From assembly GCA_947481355.1 (NCBI GenBank), contig CANKGM010000063.1, positions 1 to 9,167 on the forward strand: 9,167 bases of DNA, given 5' to 3'. A model generated the notes under the pieces. It worked only from the letters and a program-made list of their open reading frames with translations. It did not search any database and was not told the origin of the DNA. Positions 1-6,590 of the stretch are shown in pieces. The translations under genes were made by a program, and so were the position numbers. Source of the DNA: Chitinophagaceae bacterium (GTDB lineage: Bacteria; Bacteroidota; Bacteroidia; Chitinophagales; Chitinophagaceae). Position 1 is the first letter of the stretch. Each line of letters starts with the position of its first letter.

Positions 1-884
1 ACCAAGGACATTTTCTTTGTTTAGGTAGATGGGGTGAACCTTCAGTAGGGGAAATAAAAGCTGGACTTCCCAATCATGGGGAAATTGCCAATATTCTATG
101 GCATCAAGTAGAAACTAATCAAGACATTATTCTTGAAATGCAAACGAGTGGAAAGCGTGAAGGACTTTCAGTACAGCGCAAGATTGTATTAGATCAACAT
201 GAAGCAATTTTTATAATAAAGGAGAAGGTGCTGAATATAAATCCACTCGGCAGGCTATTTAGTATGGTTCAACACCCAACACTGGCTGCACCATTTTTAG
301 ATAATCAAATTATAGTCAACTCGAATGCAACTATTGGGTTTGATCAACTGGATTATAAAGATATTTCATCGAATAGCTTTACTTGGAATAATCAATCAAT
401 TTCTTGGGATAGTTCCAAAAGAAGAATTCATTTCACTGAACGAACAGATATCGTTCGTTCATTTCAAGTCGATGCAAATTCATCCTATGGATGGATTACA
501 GCGTATTCCCCAACTTCAAATCTATTGATTGGGTATATATGGCCAAGGGCCGATTATCCTTGGGTTCATATGTGGGAAAATGTAAAGGATGGGAATTTAA
601 TGTATATGGGACTTGAATTTGGTGATACGGCTATCCATCAACCATTCAGTGAAATAATTAAAACAGCAGTCAACATCTTTGGTGAAAGTACAGTTGGATT
701 TATTGATGCAGGGGAAACAATAGAAAAAAAATACATATCCTTTATCGCAGAACCTGAATTAGAATTTAATGGCATCACTGATATAGTTATTGAAAATGGA
801 AAAATTAACTTGCTAACTCCTGATCATAAATCTTCTATCACACTCTCTATAGACTCATCATTAATATATGAATTATCAACATAA
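1..884 (+). CDS. Aldose 1-epimerase (mutarotase)-like protein, 5' truncated
   Basis: The frame is open from base 3, well before the first ATG at 138. The residues encoded there (GRWGEPSVGE, then PNHGE) look like the conserved N-terminal part of the galactose-mutarotase fold, so 138 is not the real start and the gene begins outside the window. Visible family marks are the HG pair in PNHGE, a second histidine in SMVQHP, and near the C-terminus a YPWVHMWENV segment followed by GLEFGDTAIHQPF. The latter resembles the G-E-F-G-x-T-x-x-H-Q-P-F stretch of aldose-epimerase-like proteins. The known family role is interconversion of sugar anomers in the cytoplasm, but many members of this branch are uncharacterised and the substrate is unknown. 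No signal peptide can be judged because the N-terminus is missing. The last 17 bases overlap the next gene, which implies one operon and coupled translation with the SDR dehydrogenase. Confidence 0.72.
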   Translation, partial: QGHFLCLGRWGEPSVGEIKAGLPNHGEIANILWHQVETNQDIILEMQTSGKREGLSVQRKIVLDQHEAIFIIKEKVLNINPLGRLFSMVQHPTLAAPFLDNQIIVNSNATIGFDQLDYKDISSNSFTWNNQSISWDSSKRRIHFTERTDIVRSFQVDANSSYGWITAYSPTSNLLIGYIWPRADYPWVHMWENVKDGNLMYMGLEFGDTAIHQPFSEIIKTAVNIFGESTVGFIDAGETIEKKYISFIAEPELEFNGITDIVIENGKINLLTPDHKSSITLSIDSSLIYELST

Positions 885-1623
885 AACAGTCGTCATAACT
901 GGCGCTGCTAAAGGAATCGGAGCTGCTTGTGCTCACCTTTTTTTAGCCTCAGGCGCTAATGTTGCTTTATTGGATTTGGCATTTCCAACTCAACTATCCA
1001 ATGTGAAATCCTTGTCGATTGTTTGTGACGTTTCAAATGAAGAGCAAGTGAAGCAAGCCATGGAAAAGATTGAAGATCATTTTGGCTCAATTGATTATTT
1101 AGTCAATAACGCTGGAATACAACGATACGGCGCTGTAACAGAAACCTCATCTGATGAATGGGATTTGGTAATGAATGTGAATTTAAAGAGCATTTTCCTT
1201 TGTGCTAAATATGCTATTCCTTCCATGGTGAAAAACAAGAAAGGTGTTGTTGTTAATATTTCTAGTGTTCAAGCATTTGTTAGTCAGCATAACGTCTCTG
1301 CTTATACTACTGCTAAAACAGCCATCTTGGGATTAACTAGAAGCATTGCTGTGGATTATGCTCCGTCTATTCGATGTGTAGCCGTTTGTCCAGGAACAAT
1401 TGACACGCCTATGTTGCGGGATGCGGTTGATCTATCTCCAAATCCAGCAGAAGTAATGGAAGAATGTATCAATATGCATTTGACTAAGCGTATTGGAACG
1501 GCAGAGGAGGTAGCAGAGCTTGTTAAATATTTATGTGACGATAAGTCAGCCTTTATTACCGGACAGGCATTCAGAATTGATGGAGGGTTGGGTATTACTA
1601 TACTGGGAAGTAAAAAAGATTAG
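868..1623 (+). CDS. SDR-family sugar / sugar-acid dehydrogenase
   Basis: This is a classical short-chain dehydrogenase/reductase of 251 aa, the usual family length. The Rossmann glycine motif TGAAKGIG lies at residues 11-18, and an Asp at 36 ends the second strand, which favours NAD over NADP. CDV is at 53-55, NNAG at 80-83 and the structural Asn at 105. Catalytic residues are Ser133, Tyr146 and Lys150 (YTTAK), followed by PG at 175-176 and a C-terminal TGQAFRIDGG. The start at 868 puts the first strand right after residue 5, as expected. The tail after IDGG recalls SDRs from L-fucose-type oxidation pathways (sugar 1-dehydrogenase or 2-keto-3-deoxy-fuconate dehydrogenase), but this is recollection and not proof. 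With a mutarotase before it and a dehydratase and lactonase after it, oxidation of a free sugar to a lactone, or of a keto-deoxy acid, fits well. The protein is cytoplasmic. The start overlaps the previous gene by 17 bp. Confidence 0.88.
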   Translation: MNYQHKTVVITGAAKGIGAACAHLFLASGANVALLDLAFPTQLSNVKSLSIVCDVSNEEQVKQAMEKIEDHFGSIDYLVNNAGIQRYGAVTETSSDEWDLVMNVNLKSIFLCAKYAIPSMVKNKKGVVVNISSVQAFVSQHNVSAYTTAKTAILGLTRSIAVDYAPSIRCVAVCPGTIDTPMLRDAVDLSPNPAEVMEECINMHLTKRIGTAEEVAELVKYLCDDKSAFITGQAFRIDGGLGITILGSKKD

Positions 1624-1699
1624 CAGGTATTGAGTTTGTCTTTGTAAGAAGAATGACTCAAATAAAGTATTTTTATTATTATATAATTTATACGCTAGA

Positions 1700-2923
1700 A
1701 TGAAAATTACAGATATTAAAGTTACAACTGTTGCTGTTCCATTAGAAGCACCTATTCGCCATGCCAATGGTACACATTGGGGTAAATTTATTCGCACCAT
1801 TATTGAAGTTGAAACAGATGAAGGCATTACCGGTTTAGGTGAGATGGGAGGTGGAGGTGAATCCGCTGAAAATGCATTTAAAGGACTGAAGAGTTACTTA
1901 GTTGGACACGATCCTTTTCAGTTGGAATCTATGTATTGGAAGATATGTAACCCAACGGCATCTTTATACAACAATAGAACGCAACTTCATGCTGCACTAG
2001 AATTTGCCTGCATGGATATTATGGGAAAAAAATTAGGCGTTCGTGCTTGTGATTTATTAGGAGGAGCATTAAGAGAAGATATTCCTTTCGCATCATATTT
2101 ATTTTTTAGGTATCCTAATGTAGAAACAGGAGCTGGTGGAGAAGAAACAGCCGATGAAATGGTAAAGCATGCAAAACAATTAGCAGCTGAGCATGGATTC
2201 ACTTCTCATAAATTAAAAGCAGGCGTTTTTCATCCTGATCATGAGGTTGAAGTATTTCGGGCCATTGCAAATGCATTTCCCGGCCATCGTGTAAGGATTG
2301 ATCCCAATGCTGCATGGAGTGTGGAAGATTCAATCCGAATAGGCCAATCTATTGAAGATTTGAATAATGATTATTTCGAAGATCCAACTTGGGGCTTGGA
2401 AGGAATGCGAAGAGTTAAAAGCCGTGTTCGCATTCCAACATCAACCAATACTGTAGTAGTAAATTTTGAACAACTAGCTTCTTGTATTCGAAATGAAGCA
2501 ATCGATGTTATATTATTGGATACTACATTTTGGGGTGGACTTCGTCAGGCTTGGAAAGCAAGTGTAATCTGTGAAAAATTTCAATTGGGTGTAGCCGTGC
2601 ACAGTTCAGGTGAATTAGGTATTCAATTGGCTACGATGTTACACTTAGGTGCTACTGTTCCAAATTTGTCCTTTGCCGCGGATGCCCATTATCACCACCT
2701 AACAGATGATATCATCAAGGGAGGTAAAATGAAATACAAAAATGGATGTATTCAATTGCCAAAAGGGCATGGATTAGGCGTTGAGATTGATAGAGATAAA
2801 CTAAATCAATATGCTGAATATTATAAACAAACAGGTGGGTATACATATGATCGAGATCCCAATAGACCTGAATGGTATAGTATTATGCCAGAAAAAAGAT
2901 GGGCTACACCTAAAGGAAAATAA
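1700..2923 (+). CDS. Enolase-superfamily sugar-acid dehydratase, glucarate dehydratase type
   Basis: This 407-aa protein has the mandelate racemase/enolase two-domain layout: an N-terminal capping domain (about 1-125) and a TIM barrel (about 130-370). The catalytic set can be read directly. It comprises the K-x-K motif K171/K173 (HKLKAG), metal ligands D201 (RIDPNAAW), E227 (FEDPT) and N250 (STNT), and the Asp/His dyad D274 (LLDTTFWGG) and H301 (VHSSGELG). The Asp-Glu-Asn ligand set together with KxK and the His-Asp dyad is the signature of the glucarate dehydratase group, which removes water from a sugar acid to give a keto-deoxy acid using Mg2+. E. coli GlucD is longer (about 446 aa). The position-specific motifs support the group, but not D-glucarate as the substrate. 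A 76-bp gap separates it from the SDR gene. It is cytoplasmic and probably in the same operon. A related acid-sugar dehydratase activity is the main alternative. Confidence 0.85.
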   Translation: MKITDIKVTTVAVPLEAPIRHANGTHWGKFIRTIIEVETDEGITGLGEMGGGGESAENAFKGLKSYLVGHDPFQLESMYWKICNPTASLYNNRTQLHAALEFACMDIMGKKLGVRACDLLGGALREDIPFASYLFFRYPNVETGAGGEETADEMVKHAKQLAAEHGFTSHKLKAGVFHPDHEVEVFRAIANAFPGHRVRIDPNAAWSVEDSIRIGQSIEDLNNDYFEDPTWGLEGMRRVKSRVRIPTSTNTVVVNFEQLASCIRNEAIDVILLDTTFWGGLRQAWKASVICEKFQLGVAVHSSGELGIQLATMLHLGATVPNLSFAADAHYHHLTDDIIKGGKMKYKNGCIQLPKGHGLGVEIDRDKLNQYAEYYKQTGGYTYDRDPNRPEWYSIMPEKRWATPKGK

Positions 2924-2973
2924 TTTCAGCGTAAAAAAAACATTTATTCCTATCAACATTTCAACATTATACT

Positions 2974-3822
2974 ATGGCACTAACTATTGATGATGTAGTA
3001 ATTTTTGCTGATGGTTTAGATCATCCTGAATGCATTGCTGCTCACCCTGATGGATCTATATGGGCCGGTGGTGAAGGTGGTCAAGTCTATAGAGTTTCTG
3101 CAGATGGAACTGAGATAAAAGAAATGGTTAATACCGGTGGATTCAATCTCGGACTAGCATTTTCTCCAGACATGTCCTGGTTGGCTGTATGCGATTTAAA
3201 AAACCATTGTGTATGGAAACTAGATCTACATACCATGTCTTTGAAGAAATTTGCAGAAGGTGCAGATGGCATTTCATTAAATATTCCGAATTACCCTTGT
3301 TTCAGTAAAGACGGGCATTTATGGGTTTCTGAAAGTGGAGCTTTTAGGCAAATTACGGGTAAACTATTTCGCTTTGATCAAGAAGGGAATGGTGTTATTT
3401 GGCACGATGGACCATTTAATTTTGCAAATGGATTAGCCCTTTCTGCAAAACAAGATTGGCTATATGTTGCTTGTACATGGCTGCCTGGGGTAGAACGTAT
3501 TGCAATCAATGCAGATGGTTCTGCTGGTATCCGTGAAGTATATTGCACACTGCCTCAAAGTTGTCCTGATGGTTTGGCCTTTGATGCTAATGGCAATTTA
3601 TATGTTGGATGCTATGCACCCAATTGTATTTATAAAGTAACGCCTAGCCAAGAGGTTAGTGTATTGATTGATGATTGGGAAGCGCATACCTTATCAAATC
3701 CAACTAACTTGGCATTTGGCGGTAAGGATTTCAATGAATTATTTACGGCTAACCTAGGACGTTGGCATATCAGTAAAATACTATTGGGTACTAAAGGTCA
3801 AAAGTTAGCCTGTCACAAATAG
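2974..3822 (+). CDS. SMP-30/gluconolactonase-family lactonase
   Basis: This 282-aa protein is a six-bladed beta-propeller of the SMP-30/gluconolactonase/LRE family, at normal length and without a signal peptide. The divalent-metal site typical of the family is recognisable: Glu19 in DHPEC, Asn106 in IPNYP, Asn152 in FANGLALS and Asp199 in CPDGLAFD. Repeating blade signatures such as HPDGSIWAGG, SKDGHLWVSE and DANGNLYVG are spread along the chain. Family members hydrolyse sugar lactones to aldonic acids. Here it would open the lactone made by the upstream SDR and feed the dehydratase. It follows the dehydratase after 50 bp and is the last gene of the operon, ending 9 bp before the stop of a convergent gene. 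The ATG at 2974 immediately precedes the first blade and has an A/T-rich leader with no clear Shine-Dalgarno. The exact lactone cannot be deduced. Confidence 0.85.
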   Translation: MALTIDDVVIFADGLDHPECIAAHPDGSIWAGGEGGQVYRVSADGTEIKEMVNTGGFNLGLAFSPDMSWLAVCDLKNHCVWKLDLHTMSLKKFAEGADGISLNIPNYPCFSKDGHLWVSESGAFRQITGKLFRFDQEGNGVIWHDGPFNFANGLALSAKQDWLYVACTWLPGVERIAINADGSAGIREVYCTLPQSCPDGLAFDANGNLYVGCYAPNCIYKVTPSQEVSVLIDDWEAHTLSNPTNLAFGGKDFNELFTANLGRWHISKILLGTKGQKLACHK

Positions 3823-3838
3823 ATTTATTTTCTATTTG
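3816..3838. terminator. Inverted repeat at convergent gene ends, possible weak bidirectional terminator
   Basis: CAAATAGA (3816-3823) and TCTATTTG (3831-3838) are perfect reverse complements around a 7-base AT loop. Each arm contains the TAG stop of one of the two convergent genes. Only two of the eight pairs are G-C. On the + strand a short TTTT run follows a few bases later (from about 3841); on the - strand no T-run is seen. The position between converging genes is right for a terminator but the stem is weak. Part of the symmetry arises because both genes end with an AAA-TAG codon pair. Confidence 0.35.
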
Positions 3839-5034
3839 CTGTTTTCCTTCAAGTTATATTTTAGTTTAATAAAACGTGGATGGTAAATCGTCGCGTCTTT
3901 CTCTATGTCATTCCAAAAATCAGGTGTAATGGTATTATAACTAATGAGTAGTTCCCCAGGTTTAGATAAACTAGGATGTGCTTTTGCATTATACGTCCAA
4001 AGTCCTTCTTTCCATTCTGGAGCTGACCAAATTTCTGTGATGTCAGAAAATGGACCAACGGGACTGTCTGCAATTCTCATCCCCACTTTATCGGATAGTC
4101 CTAACACTTGAAATAGTAAAATAAATCGTCCATCAGGTAATTGAGTCATGCTTAATTCATCAGAAGCTGAATTGGTTAAGGCCTTGAGGTCTGTTGAATT
4201 TTCACTCCAATCAAATCCATTCCAATATCGCCATGCGTTAATGTTCTCAAAGTCTGCCGGTTTCACTCTAGACACTACTAAGTTTTTATCTTTTCCGAGG
4301 CAGCCATAAACATATACAAATCCATCAGGGTGTTTCGCCCCAGCCCATTTGGTATTGACGAAAATTCCAGATCCAAAATTTCCTTCTCCTAATTTAGCGT
4401 GATTGATGTGTAGTGAAGTTTCAATTTGTTTTTGATGTTCAAATGGAGCCCTCTCCCCACCAGGTATGGAGATTATCGATACAGCGGTTTCAATAAAGTC
4501 AAACACGCCAGGACCAGTTCGTTCAACTTTATATCCAATAATATTCAAGTTATTATTCAATTCTTTATTGACAAATCCATCGCCTAGCCAAAACAGTTGC
4601 GGTTTTTTTTCTGTTGTTGTTGTCGGAATAAAAAAAGTTTCTGGCTTGCCTTCAGCGCTAGTCTTATAATAAAATTGAATAGAGTTAGGATCAGGGTCAA
4701 TGTCTTTTACATAAGCTATGGTATTATTCACCATGGTGTTTCCGGGTAAGGGTTTCTTGTTTTCCACTTTACCTATGTATGTATCACTAAATAGCAGTAG
4801 GATGGAATCCTTTTTTTTATGACGGGCATAATCATTTCCATTGAGAGGAATTGAAAATATGCCATCAGCTCCAAACCATCCATCTGTCCGATTAAAAAGA
4901 GAAGTCCATTCAGGAGCTGCCTCTACAGTATACGTGAAAGGGATGGGGGCCTTTCCTGTTTGTCCCGTAACCTTAGAAACAAAGGTCGTTGTTAGACACA
5001 TTGAAACAACAAGGGTAAATAATTTTTGATTCAT
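3832..5034 (-). CDS. Secreted DUF5005-like protein of unknown function (paralogue 1)
   Basis: The first ~25 residues of this 400-aa protein form a Sec signal peptide: Lys4, a hydrophobic run over about 5-20, and likely cleavage near Gly24/Gln25. There is no lipobox, so the mature protein is periplasmic or secreted. The body has blocks shared with the divergent neighbour: APEW (40-43), GWFGADGIFSIPL (52-64), FSDTYIG (82-88), MVNN (101-104), PDPNSIQFYYK (114-124), WLGDG (149-153), PDGFVYVYG (236-244), NAKAHPSLSKPGELLISYN (349-367) and PRFIKLKY (386-393). I recall this pattern from DUF5005/DUF4185-like proteins, which are predicted five-bladed propellers resembling glycosidases, but no reaction is established. 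Conserved acids such as Asp57, Asp84 and Glu293 are candidate active-site or metal residues. It converges on the lactonase gene and diverges from its paralogue. Carbohydrate cleavage or binding is an inference from fold resemblance and context. Confidence 0.8.
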   Translation of the reverse strand: MNQKLFTLVVSMCLTTTFVSKVTGQTGKAPIPFTYTVEAAPEWTSLFNRTDGWFGADGIFSIPLNGNDYARHKKKDSILLLFSDTYIGKVENKKPLPGNTMVNNTIAYVKDIDPDPNSIQFYYKTSAEGKPETFFIPTTTTEKKPQLFWLGDGFVNKELNNNLNIIGYKVERTGPGVFDFIETAVSIISIPGGERAPFEHQKQIETSLHINHAKLGEGNFGSGIFVNTKWAGAKHPDGFVYVYGCLGKDKNLVVSRVKPADFENINAWRYWNGFDWSENSTDLKALTNSASDELSMTQLPDGRFILLFQVLGLSDKVGMRIADSPVGPFSDITEIWSAPEWKEGLWTYNAKAHPSLSKPGELLISYNTITPDFWNDIEKDATIYHPRFIKLKYNLKENSK

Positions 5035-5183
5035 GAGGTTCTATGTTAAAAAATAATTCTGATCCTGCGTTAAGTATACATTCTTATGAAGTAAATTTAT
5101 TCAATTGATTGCATAATTGCTTATTTGTTTTTAAGAATAGGCTTTACTTTATTTCGATTACATATCCCAGAGAATTAACTCAT
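5035..5183. promoter_or_regulatory. Divergent intergenic region with presumed promoters for both paralogues
   Basis: This gap of 149 bp separates two genes read away from each other, so both promoters should lie here. I see no perfect TAnnTTTG -7 element; on the - strand TAAATTTA (complement of 5091-5098) is a near match without a convincing -33 partner. A 7-bp inverted repeat, ATTCTTA at 5080-5086 and TAAGAAT at 5132-5138, sits in the middle and could be a regulator site or chance. Confidence 0.4.
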
Positions 5184-6410
5184 ATGAAAAAAAATAGCGT
5201 ACTCTTTTTATTAGGTGTGATAGGCATATTCCTTCTTGATTCTTGCTCTACGGTAAAAAAAACCACTGCAGAGCAAACGTCTAATCTATCTACCTATACT
5301 TCAAGAGACCTTCAAAGTAAAATGCATACGGAATCAGCCCCAGAATGGGCTGAAATGCTCCGTCATAAAGAAGGATGGATCGGTGCTGATGGAATTTATA
5401 GTATAGCTATGAACGGTGTGGAAAAGCCCGGACTTGCCAATGAAACCAATACCATGTTTTGGTTTAGTGATTGCATAACTGGTCGTGTTGTAGCGGATAC
5501 GTTACAAGATGGATGGGACCTAATGCATAATTCAGTGGCAATTGTAAATGGAAGTAACCCTAATCCAGATAGTATTCAATTTTACTATAAAAGAGATAAT
5601 GCGGGGCATTCCATATCCATGTTTGAACCACATACACCCAAATCAGCACCCGGTAATTACTATTGGCTTGGTGATGGCCTATTCAATCATGCCTTAGATA
5701 GTACAATCTATATATTCTCCTATTTAGTCAAAACAGTTCCTGGAGGGATTTATCCATTTGATGATGTTGGACTATCCCTGATTGCTATTCCGAAAGGAAG
5801 TAAGCCTCCTTATGCTGATCAACGGCAATATGATACACCTTTTTTCTTGAAAGACAGCCAGGGTAGAGGTAAGGTTGTATTTGGTATTGCTGTCCTATCT
5901 AATACTGTTGGTGCAGGCGCACCTAAACCGGATGGGTATATTTATGTGTATGGAGTACGAGGAAGTAAGAAGGAATTACTTCTGTCTCGCGTGAAAGATG
6001 TTGATTTTGAAAAATTCAGTGAATGGCGATTTTGGGATGGTGCAGGATGGAATGAAAGTATTCATGCTGCAGCTGCCTTAACTGATCGTATTTCTAATGA
6101 AATGAGTGTTAGTTATATGGAAGATGGAAGGGTATTGGCAGTATTTCAATTGGATACCAATTCTCCTAATGTGATGGTTCAAGCAGCTGAAACGCCACAC
6201 GGACCATTTCAGCCAGCCAAGAAGATTTGGGAAACACCTGAAATATTTGATTCTATTGACTTTTACACCTATAATGCCAAAGCCCATCCCCATCTTTCAA
6301 AGCCAGGAGAATTGCTGATAAGCTATAATGTAAATTCATTTAACTTTCTAGATCAAATCGTTAAACATCCTTATCATTTAAGGCCTAGATTCATCAGGTT
6401 AAAATACTGA
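5184..6410 (+). CDS. DUF5005-like lipoprotein of unknown function (paralogue 2)
   Basis: This 408-aa protein starts at ATG 5184. An in-frame TTG at 5109 would add 25 residues with no signal features. From 5184 the protein opens with MKKN, a hydrophobic run and the lipobox LLDSC (Cys21), a textbook type II signal peptide. After Cys21 come Ser-Thr-Val-Lys-Lys with no acidic cluster, so the Bacteroidota surface-export signal is not evident and an inner-facing outer-membrane lipoprotein is likelier. The mature part matches the neighbouring paralogue block by block: APEW (52-55), GWIGADGIYSI (64-74), FSDC (94-97), NPDSIQFYYK (127-136), WLGDG (161-165), PDGYIYVYG (249-257), NAKAHPHLSKPGELLISYN (364-382) and PRFIRLKY (401-408). 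Candidate conserved acids are Asp69, Asp96 and Glu306. It differs in having Cys97 in place of Thr in the FSD block and a longer linker after the signal. The function is unknown; a role in carbohydrate processing at the envelope is inferred. Confidence 0.82.
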   Translation: MKKNSVLFLLGVIGIFLLDSCSTVKKTTAEQTSNLSTYTSRDLQSKMHTESAPEWAEMLRHKEGWIGADGIYSIAMNGVEKPGLANETNTMFWFSDCITGRVVADTLQDGWDLMHNSVAIVNGSNPNPDSIQFYYKRDNAGHSISMFEPHTPKSAPGNYYWLGDGLFNHALDSTIYIFSYLVKTVPGGIYPFDDVGLSLIAIPKGSKPPYADQRQYDTPFFLKDSQGRGKVVFGIAVLSNTVGAGAPKPDGYIYVYGVRGSKKELLLSRVKDVDFEKFSEWRFWDGAGWNESIHAAAALTDRISNEMSVSYMEDGRVLAVFQLDTNSPNVMVQAAETPHGPFQPAKKIWETPEIFDSIDFYTYNAKAHPHLSKPGELLISYNVNSFNFLDQIVKHPYHLRPRFIRLKY

Positions 6411-6590
6411 GTTGCATAAAATAGGTATGGCATATGCTTAATCGTTTTCGTAAAAAAGGTTATATTTAAGCAGTGTATTTTTGACAAAATTCTGTTAATT
6501 GTACCCTTAAATCTCAGCATATTGAGCGGTTGTTTGAATTTTATAGAACGAGTCTTATGATCTGTGATTTCTTGATTTTAATTAAACACA
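6411..6590. other. Non-coding gap of 180 bp before the PSCyt gene
   Basis: No open frame with coding character is present. It holds a short palindrome GCATATGC (6430-6437) without a T-run, a candidate -7 promoter element (listed separately), and an A/T-rich leader up to the ATG at 6591. No strong terminator hairpin is seen after the lipoprotein gene. Confidence 0.6.
6476..6483 (+). promoter_or_regulatory. Candidate Bacteroidota -7 promoter element
   Basis: TATTTTTG matches the Bacteroidota -7 consensus TAnnTTTG exactly and lies about 108 bp before the start of the PSCyt gene. No clear TTTG -33 element is found at the usual spacing, where the sequence is A-rich. In AT-rich DNA such matches occur by chance, so the call is tentative. 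If real it would give a leader of about 100 nt. Confidence 0.3.

Noticed and set aside
138..140. ATG as the start of the first gene
   Set aside because: The upstream frame is open to the window edge and encodes conserved-looking mutarotase-fold sequence, so the gene starts outside the window.
1624..1699. Separate promoter before the dehydratase gene
   Set aside because: TATTTTTA at 1668-1675 is one base off the -7 consensus and TTTG at 1641-1644 is 23 bp away, wider than usual. In such AT-rich DNA this is not convincing.
5109..5183. N-terminal extension of the lipoprotein gene from a TTG codon
   Set aside because: The 25 added residues would push the signal peptide away from the N-terminus. 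The ATG at 5184 gives a standard lipoprotein signal.
6430..6437. Palindrome GCATATGC as terminator after the lipoprotein gene
   Set aside because: It is only eight bases long with no loop and no T-run.
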